From the NCBI GenBank assembly GCA_021738625.1, contig JAIPBS010000026.1, forward strand, positions 1 to 56,667: a DNA stretch of 56,667 bases, in the 5' to 3' direction. Both the position numbers and the translations under genes were made by a program. This stretch comes from Bacteroidales bacterium. GTDB lineage: Bacteria > Bacteroidota > Bacteroidia > Bacteroidales > JAIOZK01. How positions within the stretch are numbered: position 1 is the first letter of the stretch; every line of letters begins with the position of its first letter. Shown here in pieces: positions 1 to 7,666 of this stretch. The notes beneath the pieces were generated by a model, which made no database searches, was not told the DNA's origin, and saw only the letters and a list, made by a program, of their open reading frames with translations.

Positions 1-92
1 AACTCACCTTTTTCATATTCCTGTACGCGAGCTTTTTTAAACTCTTCGCTAAAAACCCTTCGCTTTTTTAAACTTCTTCCCGTTTTAATCAT
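1..92 (-). CDS. IS3-type transposase OrfA, N-terminal fragment cut by the window edge
   Basis: Reading the minus strand from an ATG at 92 gives an open frame that runs off the left edge after 30 codons. It contains the stretch RRVFSEEFKKARVQEYEKG, which resembles the start of the helix-turn-helix domain of IS3-family OrfA proteins; these bind the element's terminal repeats before transposition. An AAAGGA stretch lies about 10 nt upstream of the ATG. The catalytic DDE part would lie outside the window. I infer an insertion sequence whose end lies somewhere in 93-135; no clear terminal inverted repeat can be assigned from one end. It could be an intact or decayed copy. Confidence 0.6.
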   Translation of the reverse strand, partial: MIKTGRSLKKRRVFSEEFKKARVQEYEKGE

Positions 93-532
93 CAGTTGAT
101 CCTTTCTTTTTTTTGGTCAACCTATTTCAGGGAATGACAAATTAGCAATGACACACCACCAACTACCAACTACCAACTACCAACCAATCCCCAATGTAGC
201 GATTTAACGATTAACCGATGTAACGATATTCGAAGTTTCTAAGCAAGAAACTGCATCAAATTAGCAAAGCCGCACCACCAACTACCAACTACGAACTACT
301 AACCAATCCCCAATGTAGCGATTTAACGATTAACCGATGTAACGATATTCGAAGTTTCTAAGCAAGAAACTGCATCAAATCAGCAAAGCCGCACCACCAA
401 CTACCAACTACCAACCAATCCCCAATGTAGCGATTTAACGATTGACCGATGTAACGATATTCGAAGTTTCTAAGCAAGAAACTGCATCAAATCAGCAAAG
501 TGCACCACCAACTACCAACTACGAACTACCAA
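93..532. other. non-coding stretch with tandem repeats
   Basis: Between the transposase start and the methyltransferase-like gene no convincing gene is seen; the short frames here translate the tandem repeat (Thr/Pro/Asn-rich) and are rejected. Most of the stretch from about 150 is the 112-119 bp tandem repeat described separately; 93-135 probably holds the end of the insertion sequence. Confidence 0.7.
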
Positions 533-537
533 CTAAT
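150..537. repeat. tandem repeat, about three copies, 119 then 112 bp period
   Basis: Three near-identical units carry CAATGTAGCGATTTAACGAT at 192, 311 and 423, so the spacing is 119 then 112 bp. The 7-bp difference equals one copy of an internal CCAACTA micro-repeat found at the start of every unit. The middle of each unit is built from 8-bp steps (AATGTAGC, GATTTAAC, GATTAACC, GATGTAAC, GATATTCG), followed by a constant part with TTTCTAAGCAAGAAACTGCA. There is no coding potential and no spacer-like variation, so this is not a CRISPR array. Related 8-bp-phased sequence occurs at the right end (56394-56521). Confidence 0.9.
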
Positions 538-967
538 ACACCCCCGGCACCAACTTCCACGTCCCCTTCCTGTACGCCTCATAGCCCTCAAACGCCCGCA
601 CCAGCTGCCTCTCCTCATACTCCAGCTTAAGCAGCAGGTCTGCCAGCAGCACAATACCGATCCCCAGCCGCAGCCATGTAAAATGATCTATAATTAAAGG
701 CGTAACCAGCAGGATGATGGCCAGGTACATGGGATGCCTGACCAGCGCATAGGGCCCTTTGGTGATCAATCGCGCCCCTTCCTTATGCACCGGCGCTATC
801 CTGAAGTTATAACCGCCATGAGCAAGAATGGCCCAGGCGCCCAGAACGAAACCTGAAATCTCGAAAATAATGAGTGTTGTTTTGCCTGCTAGTAATGGAC
901 CGGTGAGAAAAATGGCCAGTAAGCTAGAGAACTGCACAAAAACAAATATTTGCGGGAGATGTTTCAT
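533..967 (-). CDS. isoprenylcysteine carboxyl methyltransferase (ICMT/PEMT)-like integral membrane protein
   Basis: A small multi-pass membrane protein of 144 residues from the ATG at 967; the frame is open back to an ATG at 1021, but residue 19 of that longer version starts the hydrophobic N-terminus more naturally. The C-terminal half has the hallmark of this family: GPYALVRHPMYLA followed by EYEERQLVRAFEGYEAYRK, the His/Pro and Glu-Glu region that binds S-adenosylmethionine in ICMT and phospholipid methyltransferases. Bacterial members are mostly uncharacterised, so the substrate (a lipid or a small isoprenoid-like compound) cannot be named. It is divergent from the L,D-transpeptidase, and its 3' end touches the tandem repeat array. 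Confidence 0.8.
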   Translation of the reverse strand: MKHLPQIFVFVQFSSLLAIFLTGPLLAGKTTLIIFEISGFVLGAWAILAHGGYNFRIAPVHKEGARLITKGPYALVRHPMYLAIILLVTPLIIDHFTWLRLGIGIVLLADLLLKLEYEERQLVRAFEGYEAYRKGTWKLVPGVY

Positions 968-1044
968 AATTGCCAAATACTTTCTTGTTGATGCTTTGAT
1001 TTGTAAACAGATAATTTTCATTAATGTTTATTGGACTAAAGTAA

Positions 1045-1052
1045 TATCTTTG
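1045..1052 (+). promoter_or_regulatory. -7 element TATCTTTG of the L,D-transpeptidase gene
   Basis: An exact match to the Bacteroidota -7 consensus TAnnTTTG lies 27 nt upstream of the ATG at 1079. No good TTTG -33 box is seen at the usual 19-nt distance. Confidence 0.5.
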
Positions 1053-1078
1053 GCCAACAATCAAAGATTGATACGGGT

Positions 1079-1705
1079 ATGTTTAAATTGAATTTCTTTG
1101 TAACATTTGTAATTATACTTTATTCTAACCATAATGCAGATAGAATGAAAGATAACCAATTTTCTCAGAAAGCCATGAATGAAAATCCCTCCCTCCTCAT
1201 CTCCCCCGCCACCCAAACCCTTTCCGTATACAAGGGCGATAGTTTGGTTAAAACCTATGTGATCAGCACGGCAAAGAACGGGCTGGGCTGTGAGGCGGGG
1301 AGCGGGAAGACGCCCACGGGCCTTCACCGGGTGAAGGAAAAGTTTGGGGAAGGCAAACCCATCGGGGCTATTTTTAAGGCCAGGGCCTTTACGGGTGAGA
1401 TCGCGCAGATCTATACGGATGATACGGATATTGAGGGAGACCCGGTCACTACGCGCATACTGTGGCTGGAAGGACTGGAGGAAGGAAAAAACAAGGGTCC
1501 GGGCGTGGATTCCTATTATCGCTATATCTACATCCACGGAACGCCGGAGGAAGGACTGCTGGGCCGGCCGGCCTCCAAAGGCTGCATACGCATGAGCAAC
1601 AAGGATGTGATCGAGCTGTTCGGGATAATACCCGTGGGAACCCCGGTTAACATCCTGGACGAACCCTGGCAGGGAAAACAAACAGAACAATCGAATGACC
1701 AATGA
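1079..1705 (+). CDS. L,D-transpeptidase (YkuD domain) family protein
   Basis: A 208-residue protein with a hydrophobic N-terminus (residues 4-16) that probably exports it or anchors it in the envelope. The YkuD domain spans about residues 38-195. The catalytic signature is visible as H153-G-T followed by S166-K-G-C169-I-R-M; C169 is the expected nucleophile that makes 3-3 peptidoglycan cross-links or attaches proteins to the wall. The substrate is inferred from the family only. The last five codons and the stop lie within an 11-bp tandem array, so the C-terminal tail (QSNDQ) is repeat-derived. The start is supported by the -7 box at 1045. Confidence 0.88.
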   Translation: MFKLNFFVTFVIILYSNHNADRMKDNQFSQKAMNENPSLLISPATQTLSVYKGDSLVKTYVISTAKNGLGCEAGSGKTPTGLHRVKEKFGEGKPIGAIFKARAFTGEIAQIYTDDTDIEGDPVTTRILWLEGLEEGKNKGPGVDSYYRYIYIHGTPEEGLLGRPASKGCIRMSNKDVIELFGIIPVGTPVNILDEPWQGKQTEQSNDQ

Positions 1706-1813
1706 ATTTCAATCGAGTGACAACCGAATGACCATCGAATGACAACTGAGTTTGAACCGGATTCCAACTGAATGACCATCGAGTGACCATCGAATGACAA
1801 TTGAATTGAACCG
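1693..1813. repeat. 11-bp tandem repeat, 11 units
   Basis: From 1693 the sequence breaks cleanly into eleven 11-bp units related to GAATGACCATC, for example gaatgaccaat, gagtgacaacc, gaatgaccatc and gagtgaccatc. Divergence between units is substitution only, so the 11-bp phase never slips. The first unit and part of the second encode the tail and stop codon of the L,D-transpeptidase. The period is close to one DNA helical turn. Confidence 0.85.
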
Positions 1814-1833
1814 AAGGAGCGCAAATGTTTTTA

Positions 1834-1875
1834 ACCACAAAGGGCCACAAAGGGTTTTTCACGAAGAACACAAAG
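1834..1875. repeat. ACCACAAAG/CACGAAG-type intergenic repeat, single arm
   Basis: The sequence ACCACAAAGGGCCACAAAG, followed by TTTCACGAAG and CACAAAG, is the same kind of sequence as the two arms of the inverted repeat at 7667-7760. Here only one arm is present. Confidence 0.6.
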
Positions 1876-1980
1876 TAAAATTATCCTGGCACTTTAATTT
1901 GAGGGTTTTTAACCACCGAGATCACAGAGAAAAGCATATCCCTTGTGAGAATTTTTGACAGATGCTTTGGTTTTGCTTTT

Positions 1981-2063
1981 CTGTCTGGTCAGACAATACA
2001 GATTGAACAAAGCGGACCTTATACCTTTATACCCCGATTTTTTCAGTCCGAATTTCAAATTTC
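1981..2063. repeat. dispersed direct repeat, copy A
   Basis: Shares an unbroken 32-nt core (starting GATTGAACAAAGCGGACC) and flanks with 2597-2691, including CAGTCCGAATTTCAAATTTC at the 3' end. No coding potential; copy B has an extra 16-nt TTTATACC-type segment. Confidence 0.85.
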
Positions 2064-2292
2064 AAATTTTCCGGTCACACAAAGCCATGCGAGAGTTTAT
2101 CGTATGATCGGCCTTGTCTTGTATTGCTTACAAAACAAGCAGGGAATTATTGGGTGGGCCTGTGCTAAGCCATTCGCGAGTGAGCCGCTACATGATTAAA
2201 TCTGGAGATATTGTTAACGGCGAACGGCTCGAATGGCGGGGATAATTTCATGCGTAGTTTTGTTGCAATACAAGACGCAGCCTTGATTTTTG

Positions 2293-2424
2293 GTTCTTTG
2301 GATCAAGCCAAAGAACATTCATATTATACCGATTCGGAACAGCTTTGCAATGATTGACCTCCTGCTCCAATCGGTATAACTGAATCTAACAGAAAAATGT
2401 TTTGCATTTTTAGTAAGATTCAGT
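2293..2424. repeat. structured intergenic element with three hairpins, full copy
   Basis: Three perfect stems follow each other: GTTCTTTGG 2293-2301 with CCAAAGAAC 2308-2316; ATACCGATT 2326-2334 with AATCGGTAT 2369-2377; and ACTGAATCT 2379-2387 with AGATTCAGT 2416-2424, the last enclosing AAAAATG/CATTTTT (2393-2399, 2405-2411). The part from 2326 recurs at 5909-5996 and more weakly at 21048-21079, so it is a dispersed family rather than a local structure. Confidence 0.8.
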
Positions 2425-2596
2425 ATAAATCCTATCTATTATCAAATCTCTCAGGATGCACGAAATTGCGGGAGGCTGAGAAATAAACAATTATAAAAAA
2501 CATACCACTCCCCAGATGCTTAATATCTGTCCCATTTCAAGCATTCGTGATCATAGCCTTAATATTCCATTCGTGCATTCGTGGCTATTTGCTTAC

Positions 2597-2691
2597 CTGT
2601 TTGGTCGGACAGATTGAACAAAGCGGACCTTATACCTTTATACCCGTATAACTTTATACCCCGATTTTTTTCAGTCCGAATTTCAAATTTC
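2597..2691. repeat. dispersed direct repeat, copy B
   Basis: Second copy of the repeat at 1981-2063, ending 2 nt from the stop codon of the minus-strand DUF255 gene. It carries an additional internal CGTATAACTTTATACC duplication relative to copy A. Confidence 0.85.
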
Positions 2692-2693
2692 CA

Positions 2694-4694
2694 TCAAACC
2701 TGCTCCAACGCATCTTCCACACGCTCCACCGGATGCTTGCACACCTTGCCGGCACATACGTAAATGGTGGTTTTGCCCTCCCTGAATTTGTTTTGTAATA
2801 ATGGAAGCTTAGATTCCTTTTCCGCTCCCATCAGCAAGACATCCGGAAGGAAGTGTGCATCGAGCTCAATGCGTTTTTTGAGGCTTTCATTTCCCGTTAT
2901 GGCCAATTCATGGTAAGGATAAACCAATTTAAGCAGCAGCCGGCCCCAGTTGGCGTAATAGGGCGGGTGTTTCTTAAAGTCTTCGGTGAAGTGGGCCAGC
3001 ATTTGTCCGGCCTGCTTAACATATTCTTCCTTATCGTAATACTTCCCGAGATCATAAAGATTATGGGCCATCACGGAATTAGAAGCCGGGATCACATTGT
3101 CGGCCAGCTCCATTTTCCGGCTGATCAGGGCCGGGTCGATGTCGGAGCTGTAATAGAACATGCCGTTCTTTTTGTGAAGAAAATGCTTTAAAACATAATC
3201 GTTCAGATTGCTTGCTGTTTCCAGCCGTTGTTCGTCGAAGGTGGCCTGGTAAAGCGAAATAAAAGCCTGTATGCTCAGGGCGTAATCATCCAGGAAAGCA
3301 TTGATGGAAGATTTGCCATCTTTATAAATTCTGTTCAAACGGCCGTCTTCCTGCATCATCACATCCCTGATAAAATCCGCATTGCGCAAGGCGGTTTGCA
3401 GGTATTCCTTGCGCCCGAAAGTCCGGTATGCATCCGCATAGGCCTTTAGCATCATGGCATTCCAGGCGGTCAGGATCTTATCGTCCAGGCCGGGGCGTTC
3501 GCGTTTGTTGCGTTCGGTGAGCATCTTCTGCCGCGCCTCGCCGACCTTTTGGCTGAATTCTTTGATGTTTAATTCATATTTATCCAGGAAGTAAGAATTG
3601 TCGTGATTGATCCGAAGCACATTCATCCCTTCCCAGTTTCCTTCCTCCGATACATCAAAATACTCTTCCAGCAGGGGAGCGTCATCGCCAAACATTTCTT
3701 CAAATTCTTCAATATCCCACACATAATACTTCCCTTCAACACCTTCGCTATCGGCGTCCAGTGAGGAATAAAATCCCCCCTCCGGGGAAGTCATTTCCCT
3801 GCCGATAAATTCGAGCGTGTTATGCACAAGTTGCTCCCATCTGTCTTCTTCTATCACCTTCCAGGCATTGCAGTACAGGCTCACCAGCTGTGCATTGTCG
3901 TACAGCATCTTTTCGAAATGGGGCACATGCCACTCCCTGTCAACCGAATAACGGGCGAAACCGCCGCCCACATGATCATAAATCCCGCCTTTGGCCATAT
4001 TGTCGAGGGTGTTTTTAACCGCCAGCAAAGCATCGCTGTTATCGGTATGATGATGGTATGCCAGCAAATATCCCCAATCAACTGGCATCGGGAATTTAGG
4101 CGCCCCGCCCATTCCCCCTTGATCGGGATCGATATCATCTTTCCAGTTCTCCCAGGCCTTATCGGCGGTTTCCTTTTCAAACTGGGCTTTTTCCCTCTTA
4201 AGTTGAATAAAGGTACTTTGATCGATCCCTTCTGTGACGGACTCCGCCTGTTCCAGGAGCTTGCCCGGGTTTTCTTTCCATATGCCGGCAATCTGCTGCA
4301 AAAGATCAATCCATAGTTGCTTTCTGAAATAGGTGCCGGCATAAAACGGATTGCCTTCCGGGAGTGCAAAGGCATTCAGCGGCCAGCCGCCCCCTCCGGT
4401 GATCAGCTGTGCGGCTTCCATGTAGATCTGATCGATGTCGGGACGTTCTTCCCGGTCAACCTTGATACACACAAAATGCTTGTTCATGATCGCGGCCACC
4501 GTTTCGTCTTCAAAAGATTCCTTTTCCATCACGTGGCACCAGTGGCAGGCAGAATACCCGATGCTGATGATCAGAGGCTTGTTTTCTTTTTTTGCCTTTT
4601 CGAGGGCTTCCTCTCCCCAGGGATGCCATTCAACCGGGTTGTGGGCATGCTGTAGCAGGTAAGGAGAGCTTTCGTTGATGAGTTTGTTGGCCAT
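2694..4694 (-). CDS. thioredoxin-domain protein of the DUF255 / YyaL (SSP411) family
   Basis: A full-length 666-residue member of the family whose human relative is SPATA20. The N-terminal 160 residues form the DUF255 thioredoxin-like domain with the C50-H-W-C53 pair (SACHWCHVM) and the conserved EERPDID and GGWPLN motifs. Residues of about 200-650 look like an alpha/alpha barrel of the N-acylglucosamine-epimerase type ([22 protein letters not shown]). There is no signal peptide, so it is cytosolic. Its reaction is not established; a redox or sugar-related role is only inferred from the domains. It stands alone on the minus strand between repeat-rich gaps. Confidence 0.92.
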   Translation of the reverse strand: MANKLINESSPYLLQHAHNPVEWHPWGEEALEKAKKENKPLIISIGYSACHWCHVMEKESFEDETVAAIMNKHFVCIKVDREERPDIDQIYMEAAQLITGGGGWPLNAFALPEGNPFYAGTYFRKQLWIDLLQQIAGIWKENPGKLLEQAESVTEGIDQSTFIQLKREKAQFEKETADKAWENWKDDIDPDQGGMGGAPKFPMPVDWGYLLAYHHHTDNSDALLAVKNTLDNMAKGGIYDHVGGGFARYSVDREWHVPHFEKMLYDNAQLVSLYCNAWKVIEEDRWEQLVHNTLEFIGREMTSPEGGFYSSLDADSEGVEGKYYVWDIEEFEEMFGDDAPLLEEYFDVSEEGNWEGMNVLRINHDNSYFLDKYELNIKEFSQKVGEARQKMLTERNKRERPGLDDKILTAWNAMMLKAYADAYRTFGRKEYLQTALRNADFIRDVMMQEDGRLNRIYKDGKSSINAFLDDYALSIQAFISLYQATFDEQRLETASNLNDYVLKHFLHKKNGMFYYSSDIDPALISRKMELADNVIPASNSVMAHNLYDLGKYYDKEEYVKQAGQMLAHFTEDFKKHPPYYANWGRLLLKLVYPYHELAITGNESLKKRIELDAHFLPDVLLMGAEKESKLPLLQNKFREGKTTIYVCAGKVCKHPVERVEDALEQV

Positions 4695-4751
4695 AGCTGT
4701 TTTTAGTTAAAAATGAGTGGTATCCTAACAGCAATTTGTGTTCCAATTTGT

Positions 4752-4823
4752 GTTACAGGTTGCATGTTGCATGTTACATGTTACAGGTTTAGTGCTTGCA
4801 ACTTGTAACATGCAACCTGCAAC
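4752..4823. repeat. imperfect inverted repeat of GTTGCATGTTAC type
   Basis: Arms at 4752-4778 and 4797-4823 match at about 23 of 27 positions and are themselves built from GTTACAGGTTGCATG-like steps, with an 18-nt loop. It lies between two minus-strand genes and may fold in the transcript of the upstream DUF255 promoter region or the end of the radical SAM gene. Confidence 0.7.
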
Positions 4824-4826
4824 GCA

Positions 4827-5717
4827 TTACAGCCCCCGCATCCATTCCTGCCGCAATCCCGCCTGACCGGGCTGATCGAGGGCCTGATCGATCCTTTGCA
4901 GGAGTTCTTCTTTATCCCGGTTTAAGTTGCCCCTTAAAACAAGATAATTGGAGGCATGATCACTGCGGAAGACGGTATGCCCGAGTTCAAGGTTTTGGAT
5001 GAATATCTTCATCTCTTTGATCAGTCCATACATGTCAAGCGGCTCAAACTCCCCTCTGAATCTCTTTTTGAAGTGCCCCTGTCCGTGCGGATAACTCAGC
5101 ACAAGTGTGGAAAGAAACTCTGGTTGTATTTCGTTGCAAAGCCTGGCGGAGCTAACGGCATGTTGCTCCGACATGTTCTTCCCTCCCAGCCCGTTAAGGA
5201 TCATCACCGACAAACGCATGCCGGCGGCTTTGGCTTTCAACAGGGCTTCTTTCTGGCTTTCAAATGTTTCGCCTTTATTAACGGCTTCCAGCACTTCATC
5301 ATCGCCGGATTCAATCCCGACATACAGCAATTGCAAACCTTTTTCGCGCAGGTTTTTCAATTCATCAACCGTTTTGTTTTTAAGGTCTTTGGCGATGGCA
5401 TAGGCGGAAATCCTGTTAATCTTTGGAAAACTGTTATTCAATTCATCCAGGATCGCGCTTAGTTTCGGCGTAGACAAAACCAGTGCATTCCCGTCGGCAA
5501 GAAAAACTTTCCTGATCTGATCCGCATAGGGTTCCATTTTGCGTATATCCTCCCTGATCTCCTCCACCGGTCGCACCTTAAATTGTTTTGTGGTGTACAT
5601 CTCGCAGAAGGCGCAGCGGTTCCAGCTGCAGCCCAGGGTAAGCTGCAAAATGAATGAATAGGCCTCGCTGGGAGGACGGAAGAGGGGCTCGTCGTAGCTG
5701 ATTGGATGGTAAAACAT
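4827..5717 (-). CDS. radical SAM protein (HemN/COG1032-like, CX4CX2C variant)
   Basis: A 296-residue cytosolic radical SAM enzyme. The iron-sulfur ligands appear as C30-SWNR-C35-AF-C38, i.e. CX4CX2C instead of the usual CX3CX2C; this spacing is typical of a subgroup of short radical SAM proteins starting with a YxxPLFRPPSEAYS-type segment. Residues 60-230 carry the partial TIM barrel (FLADGNAL, LLYVGIESGDDEVL, where GIESG is the SAM-binding region). The substrate is unknown. The -7 element TACTTTTG sits only 4 nt before the ATG. No partner gene is adjacent. Confidence 0.85.
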   Translation of the reverse strand: MFYHPISYDEPLFRPPSEAYSFILQLTLGCSWNRCAFCEMYTTKQFKVRPVEEIREDIRKMEPYADQIRKVFLADGNALVLSTPKLSAILDELNNSFPKINRISAYAIAKDLKNKTVDELKNLREKGLQLLYVGIESGDDEVLEAVNKGETFESQKEALLKAKAAGMRLSVMILNGLGGKNMSEQHAVSSARLCNEIQPEFLSTLVLSYPHGQGHFKKRFRGEFEPLDMYGLIKEMKIFIQNLELGHTVFRSDHASNYLVLRGNLNRDKEELLQRIDQALDQPGQAGLRQEWMRGL

Positions 5718-5721
5718 ATAA

Positions 5722-5729
5722 CAAAAGTA
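5722..5729 (-). promoter_or_regulatory. -7 element TACTTTTG, 4 nt before the start codon
   Basis: Exact TAnnTTTG match on the minus strand, separated from the ATG at 5717 by TTAT only. The transcript would begin at or next to the ATG, which suggests a leaderless mRNA. The same spacing is seen for guaA and the PfkB kinase. Confidence 0.5.
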
Positions 5730-5908
5730 TCAAAAGAAACGGACAGTAAGCAGGGGGGGAAAGCAGCATATCATAAATTTCAAAAAACAAAATGTCATTC
5801 CGGTTACTGCAATTGTTACGTGATAGCGAAACAAGGAAAATAGCCTGATTGCCGAACGGGCAGGGAATTCCCCTGGCGTATTGCAGTTCTTTTATGGCTA
5901 AGGGACAT

Positions 5909-5996
5909 ATACCGATTCGGAACAGGTTTGCAATGATGGCCTCATGCCCCAATCGGTATAACTGAATCTAAAAGAAAAATGTTTTGCATTTTTAAT
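5909..5996. repeat. structured intergenic element, second copy
   Basis: Repeats the element of 2326-2412: ATACCGATT 5909-5917 pairs with AATCGGTAT 5951-5959, followed by ACTGAATCTAAAAGAAAAATG and GCATTTTTAATAAGT. The outer ACTGAATCT/AGATTCAGT stem of the first copy has lost its right arm here while the inner AAAAATG stem is kept. Confidence 0.8.
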
Positions 5997-6040
5997 AAGT
6001 ATAGAATTAAAATCTAAAAATGTTTTAATAAACAGGCTTG

Positions 6041-6276
6041 CAATATGCCACGAGATTCCTCGACCTCTCGCTGCAAACTTTTATGGTTCTTACCAACCAG
6101 TTGAATGGCGAGAGATTTCGGAATGACAGTACGCTTTGGGAGAACAAGAGAGGGGCTGGCAGGCGCGCAAAGCGCGCCTCCCAGCCCCTCCTTAAAAATA
6201 GAATGAATGTCATTCCGACTGGAACAGCCGAGCGCAGCGAGGCTGCGAAAGGAGGAATCTCATAGCATGTGGCAAA
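6041..6276. mobile_element. palindromic, MITE-like element with inverted ends and central GC hairpin
   Basis: The left end (TGCCACGAGATTCCTCG, 6046-6062) is mirrored by the right end (GAGGAATCTCATAGCATGTGGCA, 6252-6274); inside, CGGAATGACA (6119-6128) faces TGTCATTCCG (6208-6217). The centre is a strong hairpin: AGGGGCTGGCAGGCGCGC, loop AAA, GCGCGCCTCCCAGCCCCT (6151-6189), one mismatch in 18 pairs. No transposase is encoded; a non-autonomous element is an inference. Confidence 0.55.
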
Positions 6277-6456
6277 CCGCCGGTTAAAAGTTTTGTTAAA
6301 TAGCCCGCAGAAAGCTATGGGCTCTCTTATGAATTATTCGGGCTAAACCTATCATCAGAATAACTGCATTGTTTTGGAAATTGGATTTTTGAATCCGCCT
6401 GAGGCGGACAAGGGGTTCATTCCCCGCCCCTTGGGGCGTTTTAATATTCCATTAAA

Positions 6457-6481
6457 TACCCCGCTGCTCTGCGGCGGGGTA
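6457..6481 (-). terminator. hairpin, likely terminator of the downstream-end of the COG1313 radical SAM gene
   Basis: TACCCCGC (6457-6464) pairs with GCGGGGTA (6474-6481), 8 perfect pairs. On the minus strand it follows the stop of the gene at 6550 by about 70 nt and is followed by TTTAAT, a weak U tract. Confidence 0.45.
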
Positions 6482-6549
6482 GTTTATTTTGGTGCTCCTG
6501 ACTGCCGTCAGGCAAGTTATTTGTTTTTTGGAATTTGAATTTTGGAATT

Positions 6550-7530
6550 TCACTCAAACGGATGCTCCTTCCGCTCGAAGTCGGGCCGGTAGTTTTCATA
6601 GCTGTCCATATCCTGTATCCAGCCATTGTACATGCCTAGCTTTTCCATGGCGTCGACCACCATCTGGTATTCCGTCTTTTTTAGCGTACGTCCGAGATAT
6701 TGAAGCGCCGCCACATGATGCGTGGGATAGTATTGGGACATCAATGAGATGGGGATTACGGGGGAGATCTTTTGGGCGATCTCCTGCAAAACTTTGATGC
6801 TGTTTTCCGCATGACCGGGCAACACCAGATGCCGGATCACCATTCCGCGTTCGGCCTGTCCGTCTTTATTCAGATGAATTTTCGCACCCACCTGACGGTA
6901 CATTTCTTTGATGGCGTTTAAAGCAATCTGCGGATAATCAGGGGCGTCGGAATAATCTTCAGCGATCTTTTCGTCCATGTATTTAAAATCCGGGAGGTAA
7001 ACGTCGACCAAACCTTCCAGCTTTCTGAGCTCTTCCACCCTGTCATACCCGTTCGAATTGTAAACAAAGGCCGGATCATAACCTAGCGCTTTCAGGGCTT
7101 TGATGATCACTTTTACCTGCGGGACATCATGCGATGGCGAAACAAAGCCGACCGCTTTGATCCCCTCTTCCAGGATATTTATGATCCGGTACATAACTTC
7201 TGCCAGGGTCATGCGTTCTGTATCGTGATTCAGGCAATTGAAACTGATCTGGTAGTTCTGGCAGTATTTGCATTGCAGATTGCAATTGGTAAAGAAAATG
7301 TTGCATATACCCTTGCTTCCGCTGATCACGGGCTCTTCTCCCCGGTGAATGCAAATGGATGAAATCCTGAAACTGTCATCCGTGTTGCAATAGCCCGTTT
7401 CCCCATTCAGCCTGTCGGCATTGCATTCGCGCGGACAAATATTGCAGGGAGAGAGCTGCTGAAATGCTTCGTAAAGCTCTTCCTGATCGATTGAAGAAAG
7501 ACGGTTATTTATTTCGCTTACAGATGGCAT
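6550..7530 (-). CDS. radical SAM protein of the COG1313 / PflX group (pyruvate-formate-lyase-activase-like)
   Basis: A 326-residue cytosolic radical SAM enzyme with the canonical cluster motif C83-NLQ-C87-KY-C90, followed by QNYQIS. Before it are four more cysteines (C29, C32, C36, C48: CNICPRECNADR then GYC), a conserved N-terminal set in this family that may hold an additional metal site. The barrel continues through GFVSPSHDVPQ and VDVYLPDFKYMDE to about residue 290. The group is related to glycyl-radical-enzyme activases, but no glycyl radical enzyme or MEMO/AMMECR1 partner is adjacent, so the target is unknown. Confidence 0.87.
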   Translation of the reverse strand: MPSVSEINNRLSSIDQEELYEAFQQLSPCNICPRECNADRLNGETGYCNTDDSFRISSICIHRGEEPVISGSKGICNIFFTNCNLQCKYCQNYQISFNCLNHDTERMTLAEVMYRIINILEEGIKAVGFVSPSHDVPQVKVIIKALKALGYDPAFVYNSNGYDRVEELRKLEGLVDVYLPDFKYMDEKIAEDYSDAPDYPQIALNAIKEMYRQVGAKIHLNKDGQAERGMVIRHLVLPGHAENSIKVLQEIAQKISPVIPISLMSQYYPTHHVAALQYLGRTLKKTEYQMVVDAMEKLGMYNGWIQDMDSYENYRPDFERKEHPFE

Positions 7531-7666
7531 GGATAAAGATGCATTTTCTAATAAACGCTTTTCGGGGCTGATTAATTATACGTTAGTTGATGGGATTATT
7601 ATGGTTACAGTGCGCTGCATCTTTGGCTCATTCTGATTTCTGCTGCTTTGGGTTTGTCTTAAAAGT

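Larger units (their letters stand above)
1706..2693. other. about 1 kb gene-free, repeat-rich region
   Basis: No convincing protein gene is present; frames at 1945-2199 and 2581-2763 overlap interspersed repeats and lack domain character. The stretch holds the end of the 11-bp array, a CACAAAG-type repeat (1834-1875), two copies of a direct repeat (1981-2063, 2597-2691), and a three-hairpin element (2293-2424). About 2431-2590 shows nothing I can name. Confidence 0.7.
5730..6549. other. gene-free region with several repeat elements
   Basis: About 820 nt between two minus-strand radical SAM genes with no plausible gene. It contains the second copy of the hairpin element (5909-5996), a larger inverted-repeat element with a GC-rich hairpin (6041-6276), and a run of short palindromes (TCCGCCTGAGGCGGA 6394-6408, CCCCGCCCCTTGGGGCG 6422-6438, and the terminator-like hairpin 6457-6481). 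In 5730-5900 nothing specific is seen. Confidence 0.7.

Noticed and set aside
150..537. Possible CRISPR array
   Set aside because: The units are 112-119 bp and nearly identical throughout; there is no short-repeat/variable-spacer pattern and no cas gene.
442..697. Open frames translating the tandem repeat (Thr/Pro-rich)
   Set aside because: They follow the repeat unit itself, have no homologue-like features and overlap the 3' end of the methyltransferase-like gene.
1061..1702. Long minus-strand frame opposite the L,D-transpeptidase
   Set aside because: It is the mirror of a well-supported gene with catalytic motifs; the antisense protein has no recognisable features.
1945..2199. 84-codon frame in the repeat region
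   Set aside because: It spans the dispersed repeat copy A, and no start signal or family resemblance is seen.
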